From Budorcas taxicolor (Eukaryota > Chordata > Mammalia > Artiodactyla > Bovidae), in NCBI RefSeq assembly GCF_023091745.1, contig NC_068911.1:161434004-161498003 (forward strand): a DNA stretch of 64,000 nt, in the 5' to 3' direction. The translations under genes were made by a program, and so were the position numbers. Numbering within the stretch: position 1 is the stretch's first letter; every line of letters starts with the position of its first letter. This document shows positions 36,412-48,446 of the stretch, in pieces. The notes below the pieces were generated by a model, which did no database searches, was not told the DNA's origin, and saw only the letters and a program-made list of their open reading frames with translations.

Positions 36412-37320
36412 GGGGAGTATGTCAAGGCTGTATATTGTCACCCTGCTTATTTAACTTATATGCAGAGTACATCATGAGAAACGCTGGACTGGAAGAAACA
36501 AACTGGAATCAAGATTGCCGGGAGAAATATCAATCACCTCAGATATGCAGATGACACCACCCTTATGGCAGAAAGTGAAGAGGAACTAAAAAGCCTCTTG
36601 ATGAAAATGAAAGAGGAGAGTGAAAAAGTTGGCTTAAAGCTCAACATTCAGAAAATGAGGATCATGGCATCTGGTCCCATCACTTCATGGGAAATAGATG
36701 GGGAAACAGTGGAAACAGTGTCAGACTTTATTTTTTTGGGCTCCAAAATCACTGCAGATGGTGACTGCAGCCATGAAATTAAAAGACGCTTACTCCTTGG
36801 AAGAAAAGTTATGACCAACCTAGATAGCATATTCAAAAGCAGAGACATTACTTTGCTAAGGTCCATCTAGTCAAGGCTACGGTTTTTCCAGTAGTCATGA
36901 ATGGATGTGAGAGTTGGACTGTGAAGAAGGCTGAGCACTGAAGAATTGATGCGTTTGAACTGTGGTGTTGGAGAAGACTCTTGAGAGTCCTTTGGACTGC
37001 AAGGAGATCCAACCAGTCCATTCTGAAGGAGGTCAGCCCTGGGATTTCTTTGGAAGGAATGATGCTAAAGCTGAAACTCCAGTACTTTGGCCACCTCATG
37101 CAAAGAGTTGACTCATTGGAAAAGACTTTGATGCTGGGAGGGATTGGGGGCAGGAGAAGAAGGGGATGACTGAGGATGAGATGGCTGGATGGCATCACGG
37201 ACTTGAGGGACGCAAGTCTGAGTGAACTCCAGGAGTTGGTGATGGACAGGGAGGCCTGGCGTGCTGCGATTCATGGGGTCACAAAGAGTCGGACACGACT
37301 GAGTAACTGAACTGAACTGA
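36412..37320 (+). mobile_element. BovB LINE, 5'-truncated
   Basis: About 0.9 kb beginning inside the reverse-transcriptase region ('gtcaaggctgtatattgtca') and ending with the ACTGA-unit tail. It includes the YADD codons near 36542-36553. A 2-base deletion in 'gaaacaaactgg' and later losses break the frame; the longest piece is 101 codons at 36565-36870. Confidence 0.95.
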
Positions 37321-37324
37321 ACCA

Positions 37325-37510
37325 GTTAATAGACATAAATTCTTAATTGTGAAAGACAAATTAGATCTAGAGGTCTACTCTACAACATTGACCCTGTAGT
37401 TAACAATATTACACTGTACACCTAAAATTTTGTTAGGAAGGTAGATGGCATGTTAAGTGTTCTTACCAGGATAAAATAAAGCTAAAAAGAAAGGAAGGAA
37501 GAAAAATACT
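37325..37510 (+). mobile_element. Old L1 3' UTR fragment
   Basis: Sense L1M-type 3' UTR: 'ggtctactctacaacattga', 'agttaacaatattacactgt', then 'taagtgttcttaccagg' and an A-rich end. Confidence 0.55.
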
Positions 37511-38832
37511 AGAACGAAAGGTATAAACTGCAAGGTATAAACTGGGTAAATCAAACTGTAAAGTCACCCAACCATTGAACACCAGTAAATTAATACTGTA
37601 GCACAATCTTGTGAAATATCAGTATCTGTTTCAGGCTCCCTGTGTTATAGGTTGGTCCCTTCTCTCCACCACTCCTGTCTCCCTTCCCACCTCCACCCTA
37701 ATTCTGGTAGAAAAGCTATATGGGCATAGATTGTTATGGAGACAGCTCAAATCTAAGAAGAAAAGACTACTGTTTAGTGAGACATAATCAGCAGTGTGAA
37801 ATCAGCAAAAATGAGTTGCCTCTCATCCCCAGAAAAGTTGTTCAAAGAAGAGTCTGTGTGAAGGAGAGGGAAAGCCGTGTGCCTGCCCCCCCCCTCCCCC
37901 CAACTTAGTGATGATGAGGTCTGGGGAGGAACTGGGAGGCTTTCCCTTAACTTTTGGGGGAGGATACTCAACGTGACGCTCACATTGCTTCACATCTAGG
38001 GCCTGCAGAGTAGTGAGACACGCAGAGACGATCTAGTCAGCATTATTTGGGTCTAGGGGAGAATAGCAGAGCAGCAGAAGCATAGCATGGCCAAGTGGGA
38101 GACGGCCAAGTCAGGCTCCACTTTCCAGGAAGCTAGGTCTGTCAACTTTCCCATGGCTTTCAGATCTTTTCACAGGTGGCGGGGGTGCCTCTGAAGTAGG
38201 CTAAAATCCTGACCTAGCCCACAGCGCTTCAGGAAGCCACGGGAAGGACCCTGCTGGTGCCAAGAAGCAGAAGCAGCTCTTCAGCTGCGGTAGCATCCAC
38301 CCAGACAGGTGTCTGGCTGAGTGACCCATCATTTAAAGTCAGATGTTTTCTGGGCCATGAGCGAGAGACTACAGTGGGTGCAGGCCTCTGGATAACAAGC
38401 CCAGGTCTCAGAGAGCTGGGAACTGAATAGCGGAAGGAAGTAGACTCAAAAACCTATGTACTTGAGGTGGAAGTTTTATCCGAGGCTATGGTCTGATTCT
38501 TTGCCCTTGCTGAGCTCAAGCAGGTGCTTCTAAAGGAACTGAGATGTGTGAGCAAAACTGAACATTTATTATGCTGCACTTCAGCCCTGTGAGAGTGTTG
38601 TGTCCTGTGACTTTTTCTCCCTTCCCATTTGGCCCTTTGAATTGTTGCTTCTAACTGGAGTCATCAGCTCACCTCCTGAAAATAGGGCGATACTTTACAT
38701 CTTTTTCACCTCTTGTCCTTACTGCAATGCTTACCTAGAGTTTGTGCTCCAGACATCTACTAAATGCACGTGAAAAAGACAGTAGAACAGAGTCTAAGTG
38801 CATTTACGCCTCCACAAATGACCCGATATCTT
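37511..38832. other. No recognised feature
   Basis: Relatively GC-rich unassigned interval with a short C tract near 37887-37905. No coding similarity was recognised. Confidence 0.5.
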
Positions 38833-39100
38833 TCCTTTTTATGGCTGAGTAATATCCCATTGTACATATGTGCCAGGTCTTCTTTATCCATTCACCTGCC
38901 ATGTGTAAAATAGCTAGTGGAAATCTGTCATATAGTGTGGGTAGCTCAGTTCGGTGCTTTGTGATGACCTAGATAGATGGGATGGGGGTGGGGTGGAATT
39001 GGGGTGGGGGGATATATGTGTACATATAGCTAACTCAATTTGTTGTATAGCCAGAAACTAACACAACACTGTGGAGCACTTATATCCCAATTTTAGTAAA
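38833..39100. mobile_element. L1 insertion with inverted 5' segment
   Basis: 38833-38903 is antisense L1 ORF2 end ('tttttatggctgagtaatat', then 'cttctttatccattcacctg'). 38905-39100 is sense ruminant-type L1 3' UTR ('catgtgtaaaatagctagtg', 'tttgtgatgacctagataga', 'agaaactaacacaacactgt') with an A-rich end. The abrupt strand switch at the junction fits a twin-primed L1 with some sequence lost between the halves. Confidence 0.7.
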
Positions 39101-41836
39101 AAACGAAGACTAGGTAACAAGAAAAGAAAGTCTTCTCCAAGTACAAGTTTGTACAAAAGCTGGTTCAAAAGCTCAGTCTTATGTCTCCATTCACTGACAG
39201 GACTGACTTTGCCAGCTGAGCTGACTAGAGAAGATTTTGTCTTTCTTCCTCAGTATACTATTTATATACTCAGAAAGCTGCTCCTTATAGAAACCAAAAA
39301 ACTTTTTTTCTTCTCAATTAAAGAATTGTTCTTCAGTGGAGGATGTGAATAAATTTATTCCCCCTGCTAGGACGTCTAAAAATCATTAGATTTTTTAAAC
39401 AAGTATAATTTGAATTTAGAGCTAGTCAGAATTTGGTTAAATCAACACCTTGTTGGTTGCTGCAAATTTTAATTTTAGGAAATACCAAAAGGGTTAGTTA
39501 GTCATGATGTGTATAAATGAATGCTTTCTCTGTAATCTGTTGAAACAAAAACATTTCCTCATGATTCACCAGTCAGATGAGACTTGCTGCAAGCCAAATA
39601 GTGTTTTGGTCTCAATAAGAAATAATTATAATTTAGTAAAAACATCTGATAATTTAAACAAGCTGAGCACCACCGGCAAACACATGAGACCTCACTACAC
39701 AGTTCTTTTTTCCAAAATATCAGATTGAGAAAATGATAAATATGAAGCATAGAATACAAAATACTTCATCGTGTAGCTTGCAGATGTGCATCACCCAACC
39801 CTCATTTACAAACAGCCCGCAGAAAACACTTTCAGTGTCCTGCATTACTAAGAAAGCTTTCAAAAAATACTTTTAGAATACATTAGAAACAAAGGAATTC
39901 CAAACAGAGTCCAAATATCAATAGATTCCAGCTGCTTTCATGTTGATGGCTAATATATCAGGGATAGTAAGTTCCGGCAGTTACAGCAGGATTCTAAATT
40001 CTAATATCTGACTTGGGTTCTATCCCAGGTCTTTCCTGTGACCTAGAGTGTCATGTGGGACAAGTTATTCACCTCTCATGAGTTTCCTTATTATTTAAGA
40101 ATTTCTCGTGTTTATTAGTATTTTGACAATGTTAGAACTGCAAGGAAGTCTTCCACGGTCCTGGAGATGAGCCCTTCTCCTGTCTTATAAGTTGGCTCTT
40201 TCATATACAAATTTTATTGGACATCATGTTTAATGAATCTTGGACTCAGAACAGGAAGAGGTTTGGAGGCAAGGGAGTTCAGGACAAACACGTCATAGAT
40301 CGTTTAGAATTCTCATACTCAAAACAAGAAGCAAACTAAGACTAAATATTCTAGAGGCAGAGAGCTAAAGAGGAAACCAGATGTCCTCATTCTTTTCAAT
40401 ATAGCTTTATACCTTTTTTAATTAGCGGAGGGTATACACAACTTAACACTGAAACAGGGATAGAAGCTTAGAGTCAACTGGTCAACTCAATCATGGCGAA
40501 ACAAAACCTGTATTTACTATTTGCTAGTTCTAGAATCTTAGTCATTTAAGCTCACTAAACATCAGTCATCTTTCTGCATAAAGTAGTTATGACAGTTCTT
40601 AATTCACACAGATATTGTGAATAAGCCAATGCATATGAAGATATTGGCTTAGGATTGACACATGAGAAGACATAATTCATTCCTTGCATCAGAGTATTAG
40701 TTATTCTCCCTCTCCCTCCCCACTCCTCCAACCCATCATTTCTTCCCACCTCTAAGCACTCTTCCCTATTTTTACCAAAATCCTATTGTCAATAAGGATC
40801 CAAACCACTGTGTTAATATCACTAAGCTCATACTTCATATCTAATCAATATCTACGTTCTGCAAAATTGTTTTTCTTGACTTTCCTCCACTCCATCCTCA
40901 TGAATTAAATAGAGGTGTTCATTTCATGACAGCAGCTGCGTACAGAGGAAACAAGGTCAAGAATTCAGATGTATAAGTCCGAAAAGATTATGAAACTGGT
41001 GTTGAAATCAGGAGTCAGAGTAGACCCCCAAAGCTGACAACACAGACAGAATGATGAACTCAAGAACAGCAGGACAGGAGGATTAATGAGAAGGTCACCT
41101 GGGTGAATCCTAGAGAAAAAGAGCTCATTGCAAGTGTGGATGACCTCCACTTAAAGTGCCAATACCAAAGCAGAGCAAACGGAAAGATCTTTGAAGGTTA
41201 GAATTCTGTGTATTTTATTCACCACATACATAATATGTATTTATGAAAGTGAATGGAACTGACCCTAAGAACTGTTCAACATACTGAATTCAGGAGAACT
41301 ATGGCTTCTAAACTCTGTTTCCTATTTTCCTCCTCCTGCAATAACTCATTCAATAAATATTCATTATGATATGCCAGCATATCATTTAGAGGACTGAAAA
41401 TGATGAAAAAGAAACATGAGGCAACAGAGATCTCTTTCTTCCTAACCTTATTTTTAATGCATTTATTCTATTTTTGTTCCTAACCTTTTCATGCATGCCT
41501 TAAAGTCAGAAAAGATGATCTTGTGGTTGCTTGTGGGCATGTCCTCTGACTTATGTAGAGAGATAGGATTCCAGCTTGTGGGGTACGGTGAGAACCACAA
41601 GATCTAGGGATGGGAAAGCTTCTGCCAAGGGATAGGATCCTAGGATAAATCCAGCCTAAGCCTTACCATTTCAGAGGTGTAGCTTCCTGGGGCCCCTATT
41701 GATCTGGTGAAATATCTCAAGAATTGCCAAGCCTTCTGGGGACAAACAAATGGGGGGAAATTTCATGCAGAGTATTCTTCCAGAAGTTAGTGTTTCCCTA
41801 AGTAGTTTTATATTGGCTTAGGAATTCAGTATTCTT
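39101..41836. other. No recognised gene or repeat family
   Basis: Long AT-rich unassigned interval. Frames up to 93 codons (39071-39352) overlap the L1 end or have no similarity I recognise. Confidence 0.5.
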
Positions 41837-42043
41837 GGGCCTGCCTGGTGGCTCAGATGGTAGAGAATCTGCCTGCAATGTGGGAGACCTGGGTTTGATC
41901 CCTGGGTGGGGAAGATCCCCTGGAGAAGGGAAAGGCAACACACTCCAGTATTCTGGCTTGGAGAATTCCATGGACAGAGGAGCCTCACAGTTCAGGGGGT
42001 TGCAAAGAGTCAGACACGACTGAGTGACTCTCACTTTCACTTT
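41837..42043 (+). mobile_element. Bov-tA SINE
   Basis: Complete Bov-tA with an altered segment near 41983-41998 and a CACTTT-repeat tail. Confidence 0.9.
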
Positions 42044-42067
42044 CAAGTAGTTTATTTCCTAGACTTT

Positions 42068-42343
42068 TTAAAAAATTTTATTTCTTTATTTTTAGCTTCA
42101 TCTGTGCTGGGTCTTCATTGCTGCATTGGCTTTTGTGTGGTTGAGGTATGCGGGGTCTACTCTAGTTGCGGTGAGTGGGCCTCTCATTGCTGTGGCTTCC
42201 CTTGTTGTGGAGTACAGGCTCAGTGGTTGTGGCACATGGGCTTAGCTACTCTGGGGCATGTGGGATCTTCCTGGATCAGAGATTGAACCAGTGTCTCCTG
42301 CATGGGCAGGCACATTTTTTACCACTGAGGCACCAGGAAAGCC
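42068..42343 (-). mobile_element. Long CHR-type (SINE2-like) tRNA-derived SINE
   Basis: Minus strand: T-rich start, 'gctgggtcttcattgctgca', 'tctagttgcggtgagtgggc', 'gggcatgtgggatcttcctg', and the tRNA-like head ending 'aggcaccaggaaagcc'. Distinct from Bov-tA, since it has no Bov-A body. Confidence 0.75.
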
Positions 42344-42395
42344 TGGGGTTGCAAAGAGTAGGATGTGACTGAAGCGACTTAGCACGCACGCACCT
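42344..42395 (+). mobile_element. Bov-A 3' end fragment
   Basis: Only 'ggggttgcaaagagtaggat' to 'gaagcgacttagcacgc', i.e. the last ~50 bases of a Bov-A unit. Confidence 0.7.
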
Positions 42396-42415
42396 CACTG
42401 AACAATAAAAAAGTT

Positions 42416-42617
42416 GAAAGTGAAGTCACTCAGTCATGTCCGACTCTTTGCAACCCCATGGACTGTAGCCTACCAGGCTCCTCCATCCATGGGATTTTCC
42501 AGGCAAAAGTACTGGAGTGGGTTGCCATTCCTTCTCCAGAGGATATTCTTGATCCAGGGATAAAACCCGGTCTCCTGCATTTCAGGCAAATGCTTTATGT
42601 CTGAGCCACCAGGGAAT
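42416..42617 (-). mobile_element. Bov-tA SINE
   Basis: Complete minus-strand Bov-tA ending 'gagccaccagggaata'. Confidence 0.9.
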
Positions 42618-44514
42618 ACCATCTCAATGTCTTCTGTTTAATTAGTCTAAAGCAGGCTTTTGTAACTCTACCTTCCCCACCGCCCCCCTTCCCCTTCCAG
42701 ATGATGTCTGGCAGTGTGTGGGAAGTCCGGTTAAGAGGCCTGGTGGCAGTGAGTGAAGGGTAGAAACAAACCCTGCTCCCAGTGGTCTTCTCTGGATCCT
42801 CTGTGGTGAGCGCTATTCAGCAATTAATCTAGTTTGCTCTCTGGAGTGATGAGTAATGGAAGGGAACTGGTCAGGCCTGGATTTTTAGATTTTGGAGGGA
42901 GGTGGATTCTGTGGTCCTGGCCAATTGATTATCCACTTGCAAGTTCTCACACATGGAACTTTTTTGTCCTCAACTCCGACTCCTACGGTTCTGCCATCTC
43001 CCTTAACTCTCTGCACCTTCTCACCAGGCAGTCAGTAAATGTTAAATTCCATGATTTTCCAGAAGCCTTATCTCAGGCTCATAGGCAGCCACTTCCTGCC
43101 ACCAACACCGAATTAAGGTTTTCATGTCAGGCTACTTATGGCCGCCAAGGGAGGGGATATTCTAGAGAACATTACTTTATTGTGTTATGATTTGACTCTT
43201 CTGCCCTATCTCTGTCCCTCTTCATGAGCCACAAGAGAAAGGGTGAGATTTTCCTGTGGTCTGAAAGGAGTTTTCTACAGTCTTAATTCCTGACAAAGTG
43301 CAGAGAGAGAAAACAACATACCACCAGGAAAAATAAATTAGGAAGTACTGAACATGCAAAATTGAAATCACAGCACAGCACATACTGTCTCTAACACTCA
43401 CTTGGCATCTATTGTAATAGATTGCTCTTTTTGGAAGACACTGAGCATATGAATTTATTAGATGGGAATTGTCAGATGATTCTATTATTCAAGATTCAAG
43501 ATAAGGAGTCTTTGAGGCTTCATTTGGTTATTTTCTTTAACTTGATCAGTAGAATTCGTATCAGCAATGTTAATCCTACATGAAAAACCAAAACACAGAA
43601 CTTATCATGATGGTTAGACAGGATCCTTAATTTAAAACATACACTTGGATAGCTTAAATTAGAGTAACATGGGAGCAATAAAAGAGTAAATATTTCCTGA
43701 CCAAAAATAAAATGTAAAATTTTCAAACAATGTCCCTGAGACAGTTATCTATTAAGCTGAGATGGGAACGGCCAAAAGGGAGATATGGGTAGAACTGAAG
43801 GAATTGTGCTCTTATATAAGATTTGTGATGGAAAATACAAAGGACCCAATTACTATGATTTAAGGATATTGTTACAAATAGGCACAGGCTAGGCATAAAA
43901 GTGTTGGCGGTGATGTATAGTATCTGACCAACACAAATGAGATGCATTAAAAAGTGAAAAGTTACCCAGGAAGTTTTCCACAGCTGCAGGCCAATATAAA
44001 TTTTTAACTCTGCTAAACTCTCTTCTGAAAACAAAACGTTGAAAACAATCCCTCAATAAACTCCATAAGATTGGGTTAGTTGTTAATTTCAAATCTTTTT
44101 TTTTTTTTTTGCTCTACATAGCTATCTTCCTCTTTGCCCTCATTCCTGTTTGAAGTCTAATAGTTCAATATGTCATGAACCTCTCAAAAGCCTCTGCCTT
44201 CTCTTTCAGGAAGTCTCCATATTTGGCTCCACTATCTATTGAGGAAGCACATGTAGTAAGTTAATTTACTCTTTGAGGAAACATTGAATTATAACTATTG
44301 TAAACACTGCATTCAGCCACCCACCAGTCAGAAGCAGAACTCTGTTATAAATGAAACTAATCTTTGGCTGTGCTTTCATCATGAAAATTCACAAAAGCAT
44401 ACTATGCAAAGTAAACCAAGTATGCAAACCAATACATCAGTTTCTACAGAGAATGCTGGGAATTATCAGCATTATGTTGAATCAAATTGATCCTGTAACA
44501 ATACTGATTCTTCC
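42618..44514. other. No recognised feature; one 118-codon open frame
   Basis: Unassigned DNA. The frame at 42834-43190 (+) is the longest outside recognised repeats in this region. It has no recognisable domain, signal peptide or membrane segment and no supporting context, so I do not call it a gene. A T tract lies at 44097-44110. Confidence 0.45.
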
Positions 44515-44857
44515 AAATCATTTCTTTAGGTCTTCTTTAAGTTTCTGTCAGTAATATTTTGCAGTTTCCAGGGTAAAGATGTAACAATTTTCTCTATATT
44601 TTCCTGAGGATTTGATGTTTTTTCATGTTACAGTTAGTGGTTTTATTTTTAAACATTCTTTCCCCAGTTATATATTGATAGTATATAAAAATGCATGTTT
44701 TCTATTGGTCTTGTAGCCTACAACCTTATGAAATTTACTTCTGATAGTAGCTTGTTTGAAGAGTATTTTGGATTTTTTGCATATATAATTATGTGGTGTG
44801 CAAATAAATACAGTTAACTTCATCTTTTATTCATTTCTATATTTATTATTTCTTTTA

Positions 44858-45010
44858 CTTTCTTTTTTATTGAAGTATAGTTGGTATATAATGTTATGTT
44901 AGTTTCTAGGGTATAGAAAAGCAATATCATATATTATTATATAATTAATTATATTAATTCATAATATAATATTAATGTTATATTATTTTTTATTAACATA
45001 TATATATATC
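44858..45010 (-). repeat. L1 3' UTR fragment and AT-rich simple DNA
   Basis: 'attgaagtatagttggtata' and what follows to about 44930 match the antisense 3' UTR of a younger L1. TATTA/TA-rich simple sequence follows to 45010. Confidence 0.5.
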
Positions 45011-45120
45011 CCTTAAAATATTGTTAAATTGAATCTAGGAACATATAAATGGAATAAACTTCACTTGGTCATAATATATATATATTATATACATGTAGTA
45101 ATATGTACAGTATGTTATAT

Positions 45121-45282
45121 TAGGAAGATACCCTGGAGAAGCAATTGGCAACCCACTCCAGGGGATCTTCCCAACCTAAGGATTGAACACAGATCTCCTG
45201 CATTGCAGGCAGATTTTTTACCATCTGAGCCCCTTGGGAAGTCCAAGAATACTGGAGCGGGTAGCCTATCCCTTCTCCAGGT
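45121..45282. mobile_element. Chimeric Bov-tA SINE with internal strand switch
   Basis: 45123-45161 is plus-strand Bov-tA ('ggagaagcaattggcaaccc'). From 45156 onward the sequence is minus-strand Bov-tA ('ctccaggggatcttccca') through a tRNA-like head to a second unit ending at 45282. The two orientations share the six bases ctccag at 45156-45161. Confidence 0.75.
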
Positions 45283-45585
45283 CATATGTCCAATTTAGCA
45301 ATATTTTAAAGGGATTTTTTATATCTAAAATCATAAGATTGTTAGCCTGCAATGTTTTTTTTTCTTGTAATATTTTACTCAGTTTTTAGCATCAGAGTTA
45401 TGCTAGCCTCATAGCTGAAAAGATTTTCCCTTCTGTCTCTGAAAATGTTTACTAGTGATATATTTTTTTCTTTAACAAAGTCACTTGGACCTAGATCTTT
45501 CTTCAATGAATTATTTGGTTTTTTCAAACCAATATTTTGTTTTTTCATGTATTATCTACAACATATGAAAAAAGTGAAAAAAAGT

Positions 45586-45782
45586 GGCAGTGTTAGTCGC
45601 TCAGTGGTGTCTGACTTTTTGTAATCCCCATGGACTGTAGTCTGCCAGGCTCCTCTTTCCATGGGATTCTCCAGGCAAAGAATACTGGAATAGGTAGCCA
45701 TTCCCTTCTCCAGGGTATCTTCCCTACCCAGGAACTGAACTGACTCTCCTGTATTGCAGGCATATTATCACTGAGCCACCAG
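45586..45782 (-). mobile_element. Bov-tA SINE
   Basis: Minus-strand Bov-tA in the old L1, from 'ggcagtgttagtcgctcagt' to 'actgagccacca'. A few bases are missing in the head. Confidence 0.9.
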
Positions 45783-45907
45783 AATATAATTTTTCCATTT
45801 CATTTTCTATTAGTTTTACAAAGTGAATACAATGAATTTGCTCATTTCATCTAATTGTTGAGTTTATTAGGAAAAAATTGTTAACAATAGCTCCTAGTTT
45901 CCTTTTA

Positions 45908-46037
45908 TGGAGAAGGAAATGGCAACCCACTCCAGTGTTCTTGCCTGGAGAATCCCAGGGACAGGGGAGCCTGGTAGGCTGCCATCTATGGGGTCGCACA
46001 GAGTTGGACACGACTGAAGTGACTTAGCAGCAGGAGA
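45908..46037 (+). mobile_element. Bov-A SINE with target-site duplication
   Basis: Headless Bov-A unit in the L1, flanked by perfect 12-base repeats (agtttcctttta) at 45896-45907 and 46038-46049. Confidence 0.93.
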
Positions 46038-46076
46038 AGTTTCCTTTTAAATATGTACAATCTATAGTGAGGTCCA

Positions 46077-46399
46077 AGGAGATACAACCAGTCCATTCTA
46101 AAGGAGATCAGTCCTGGTTGTTCATTGGAAGGACTGATGCTAAAGCTGAAACTCCAATACTTTGGCCACCTGATGCGAAGAGTTAACTCATTGGAAAAGA
46201 CTCTGATGCTGGGAGGGACTGGAGGCAGGAGGAGAAGGGGACGACAGAGGATGAGATGGCTGGATGGCATCACTGACTCAATGGACATGAGTTTAAGTGA
46301 ATTCCGGGAGTTGATGATGGACAGGGAGGCCTGGCGTGCTGCGATTCATGGGGTCGCAAAGAGTCGGACACGACTGAGCGACTGAACTGAACTGAACTG
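46077..46399 (+). mobile_element. BovB LINE 3' fragment with target-site duplication
   Basis: About 320 bases of the BovB 3' end ('aggagatacaaccagtccat' to the ACTGA-unit tail). A perfect 13-base duplication of L1 sequence (atagtgaggtcca) lies at 46064-46076 and 46400-46412, so both ends of this truncated insertion are defined. Confidence 0.95.
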
Positions 46400-46890
46400 A
46401 TAGTGAGGTCCATCTTTCAATATAGACAAATAAATATTTATATTGTCACTCCCTCTTCCTTGATCACTCATGCTGTATCATTAATATTTCCAAAGAATCA
46501 ACTTTTGTTTTCATAGCTGTTTTTTATTTTATCAACTGTCCTATTTATTTTAGTTTAGTTGCTTTTTGTTCTTCTTATTATTCCCTTTCTACTTATGGAA
46601 CTTAGTTGTCTCTTTTTATAGCTCCATGGTGTATGTAGAAAATCAGATCACTGATTTTAGATTTATACACCTTACCATATATGCACTAAAAACCATAAAC
46701 TTCCCACTAAATATTGATCTACCTGTATCCAGCAAATTTTTACATGTGTTTTCATTATCATCCATTTAAATTTTTTTTTAAGTTTCTCTTGGAATTTCTT
46801 CTTTGACCTGTGTACTATTTATAAGTGTGTTTTTAAATTTCCAAATACTTGGAAATTTTTTAGTTATCTTTCAGATTCTAGTTTCATCGG

Positions 46891-47846
46891 TCTTAGAATA
46901 TATATCAACATTTTTTCAATTCTTTGAAATTTGAAGCCTGCTTTATGAGCCAGCTGATATGCAGATGACACCACCCTTATGGCAGGAAGTGAAGAGGAGC
47001 TAAAAAGCCTCTTGATGAAAGTGAAAGAGGAGAGTGAAAAAATTGGCTTAAAGCTCAACATTCAGAAAATGAAGATCATGGCATCCGGTCCCATCACTTC
47101 ATGGCAAAGAGATGGGGAAACAGTGGAAACAGTGTCAGACTTTATTTTTTTGGGCTCCAAAATCACTGCAGATGGTGACTGCAGCCATGAAATTAAAAGA
47201 CGCTTACTCCTTGGAAGAAAAGTTACGGCCAATCTAGATAGCATATTCAAAAGCAGAGACATTGCTTTGCCAACTAAGGTCCGTCCAGTCAAGGCTAAGG
47301 TTTCTCCAGTAGTCATGTATGGATGTAAGAGTTGGACTGCAAAGAAAGCTGAGGGCCGAAGAATTGATGCTTTTGAACTGTGGTGTTGGAGAAGACTCTT
47401 GAGAGTCCCTTGGACTGCAAGGAGATCCAACCAGTCCATTCTGAAGGAGGTCAGCCCTAGGATTTCTTTGGAGGGAATGATGCTAAAGCTGAAACTCCAG
47501 TACTTTGGCCACCTCATGTGAATAGTTGACTCATTGGAAAAGACTTTGATGCTGGGAGGGACTGGGGGCAGGAGAAGGGGATGACAGAAGATGAGATGGA
47601 TGGATGGCATCACTGACTGGATGAACGTGAGTCTGAGTGAACTCCAGGAGTTGGTGATGGACAGGGAGGCCTGGCGTGCTGCGATTCATGGGGTCGCAAA
47701 GAGTCGGACACGACTGAGCGACTGAACTGAACTGAACTGAAGTTGACTTTGGTGACTGTTCAGTCTTAGAATATAGTTCAACATTTTTTCAATTCTTTGA
47801 AATTTGAAGCCTGGTTTATGAGCCAGCTTAAGTTGACTTTGGTGAC
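46891..47846. repeat. Local L1 duplication around a BovB insertion
   Basis: L1-derived segment A (46891-46954) recurs at 47765-47829 with about three differences. The next ~18 bases of the uninterrupted L1, 'agttgactttggtgact', occur both at 47741-47757 and 47830-47846. The order is A, BovB, B, 7 bases, A', B', meaning a ~88-base tandem duplication with BovB inside the first copy. Confidence 0.75.
46956..47740 (+). mobile_element. BovB LINE, 5'-truncated
   Basis: Begins at the YADD-encoding region ('atatgcagatgacaccaccc') and runs to the ACTGA tail. A 180-codon frame at 46979-47521 covers the region after the catalytic box up to LQYFGHLM, then hits a stop. It looks only slightly diverged. 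Confidence 0.95.
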
Positions 47847-48446
47847 TATTCCATGAGCAAGTGAAAAGCCTGTATACTGGATATAAAGCGTTCTCTTCAT
47901 GGCAGTTAGAGCAATTCAGTTAAAAATTTTGTTCAGATTCTTAAGGACATTTACCTATCAGTTACAGAGATATGAGTTTTTCAAGTAGAATTTTCACATA
48001 TCTCCTTTAGTTCTGTCAATTACTGATTCATTTTTAATACATATGTGTTATTCAATACATCTATATTTAGAATTTTTATATTTTCTTATATTTTCTTGTT
48101 AAAGTTCCCTTTTATCACTATGTGTAACCTTTTTATGATAGTATTGCTTATCTTTAAGTCTATTTGCCTGATATTAAAATAGTTCCACCAGCTTTCTTAT
48201 AATTTGTGTTTCCACAATGTATAGGCTTCTTTCATAATTTTACATTCAATGTATATGTCTTTACATCATTTTCAATGATGACTTTTTCATCTCTGCTTTA
48301 AAGAGCATATGTTTGGGTATTTTCTAATCTATCTCTTAAATCTATGGCTTCAAACTAGAGTGCTTATTTTATTTACATTTAATGTATTTACTAGAAGAGC
48401 TGAGTTACAATTTACCACCTTACTAATTTGGTCAGTGATTGCTGAG

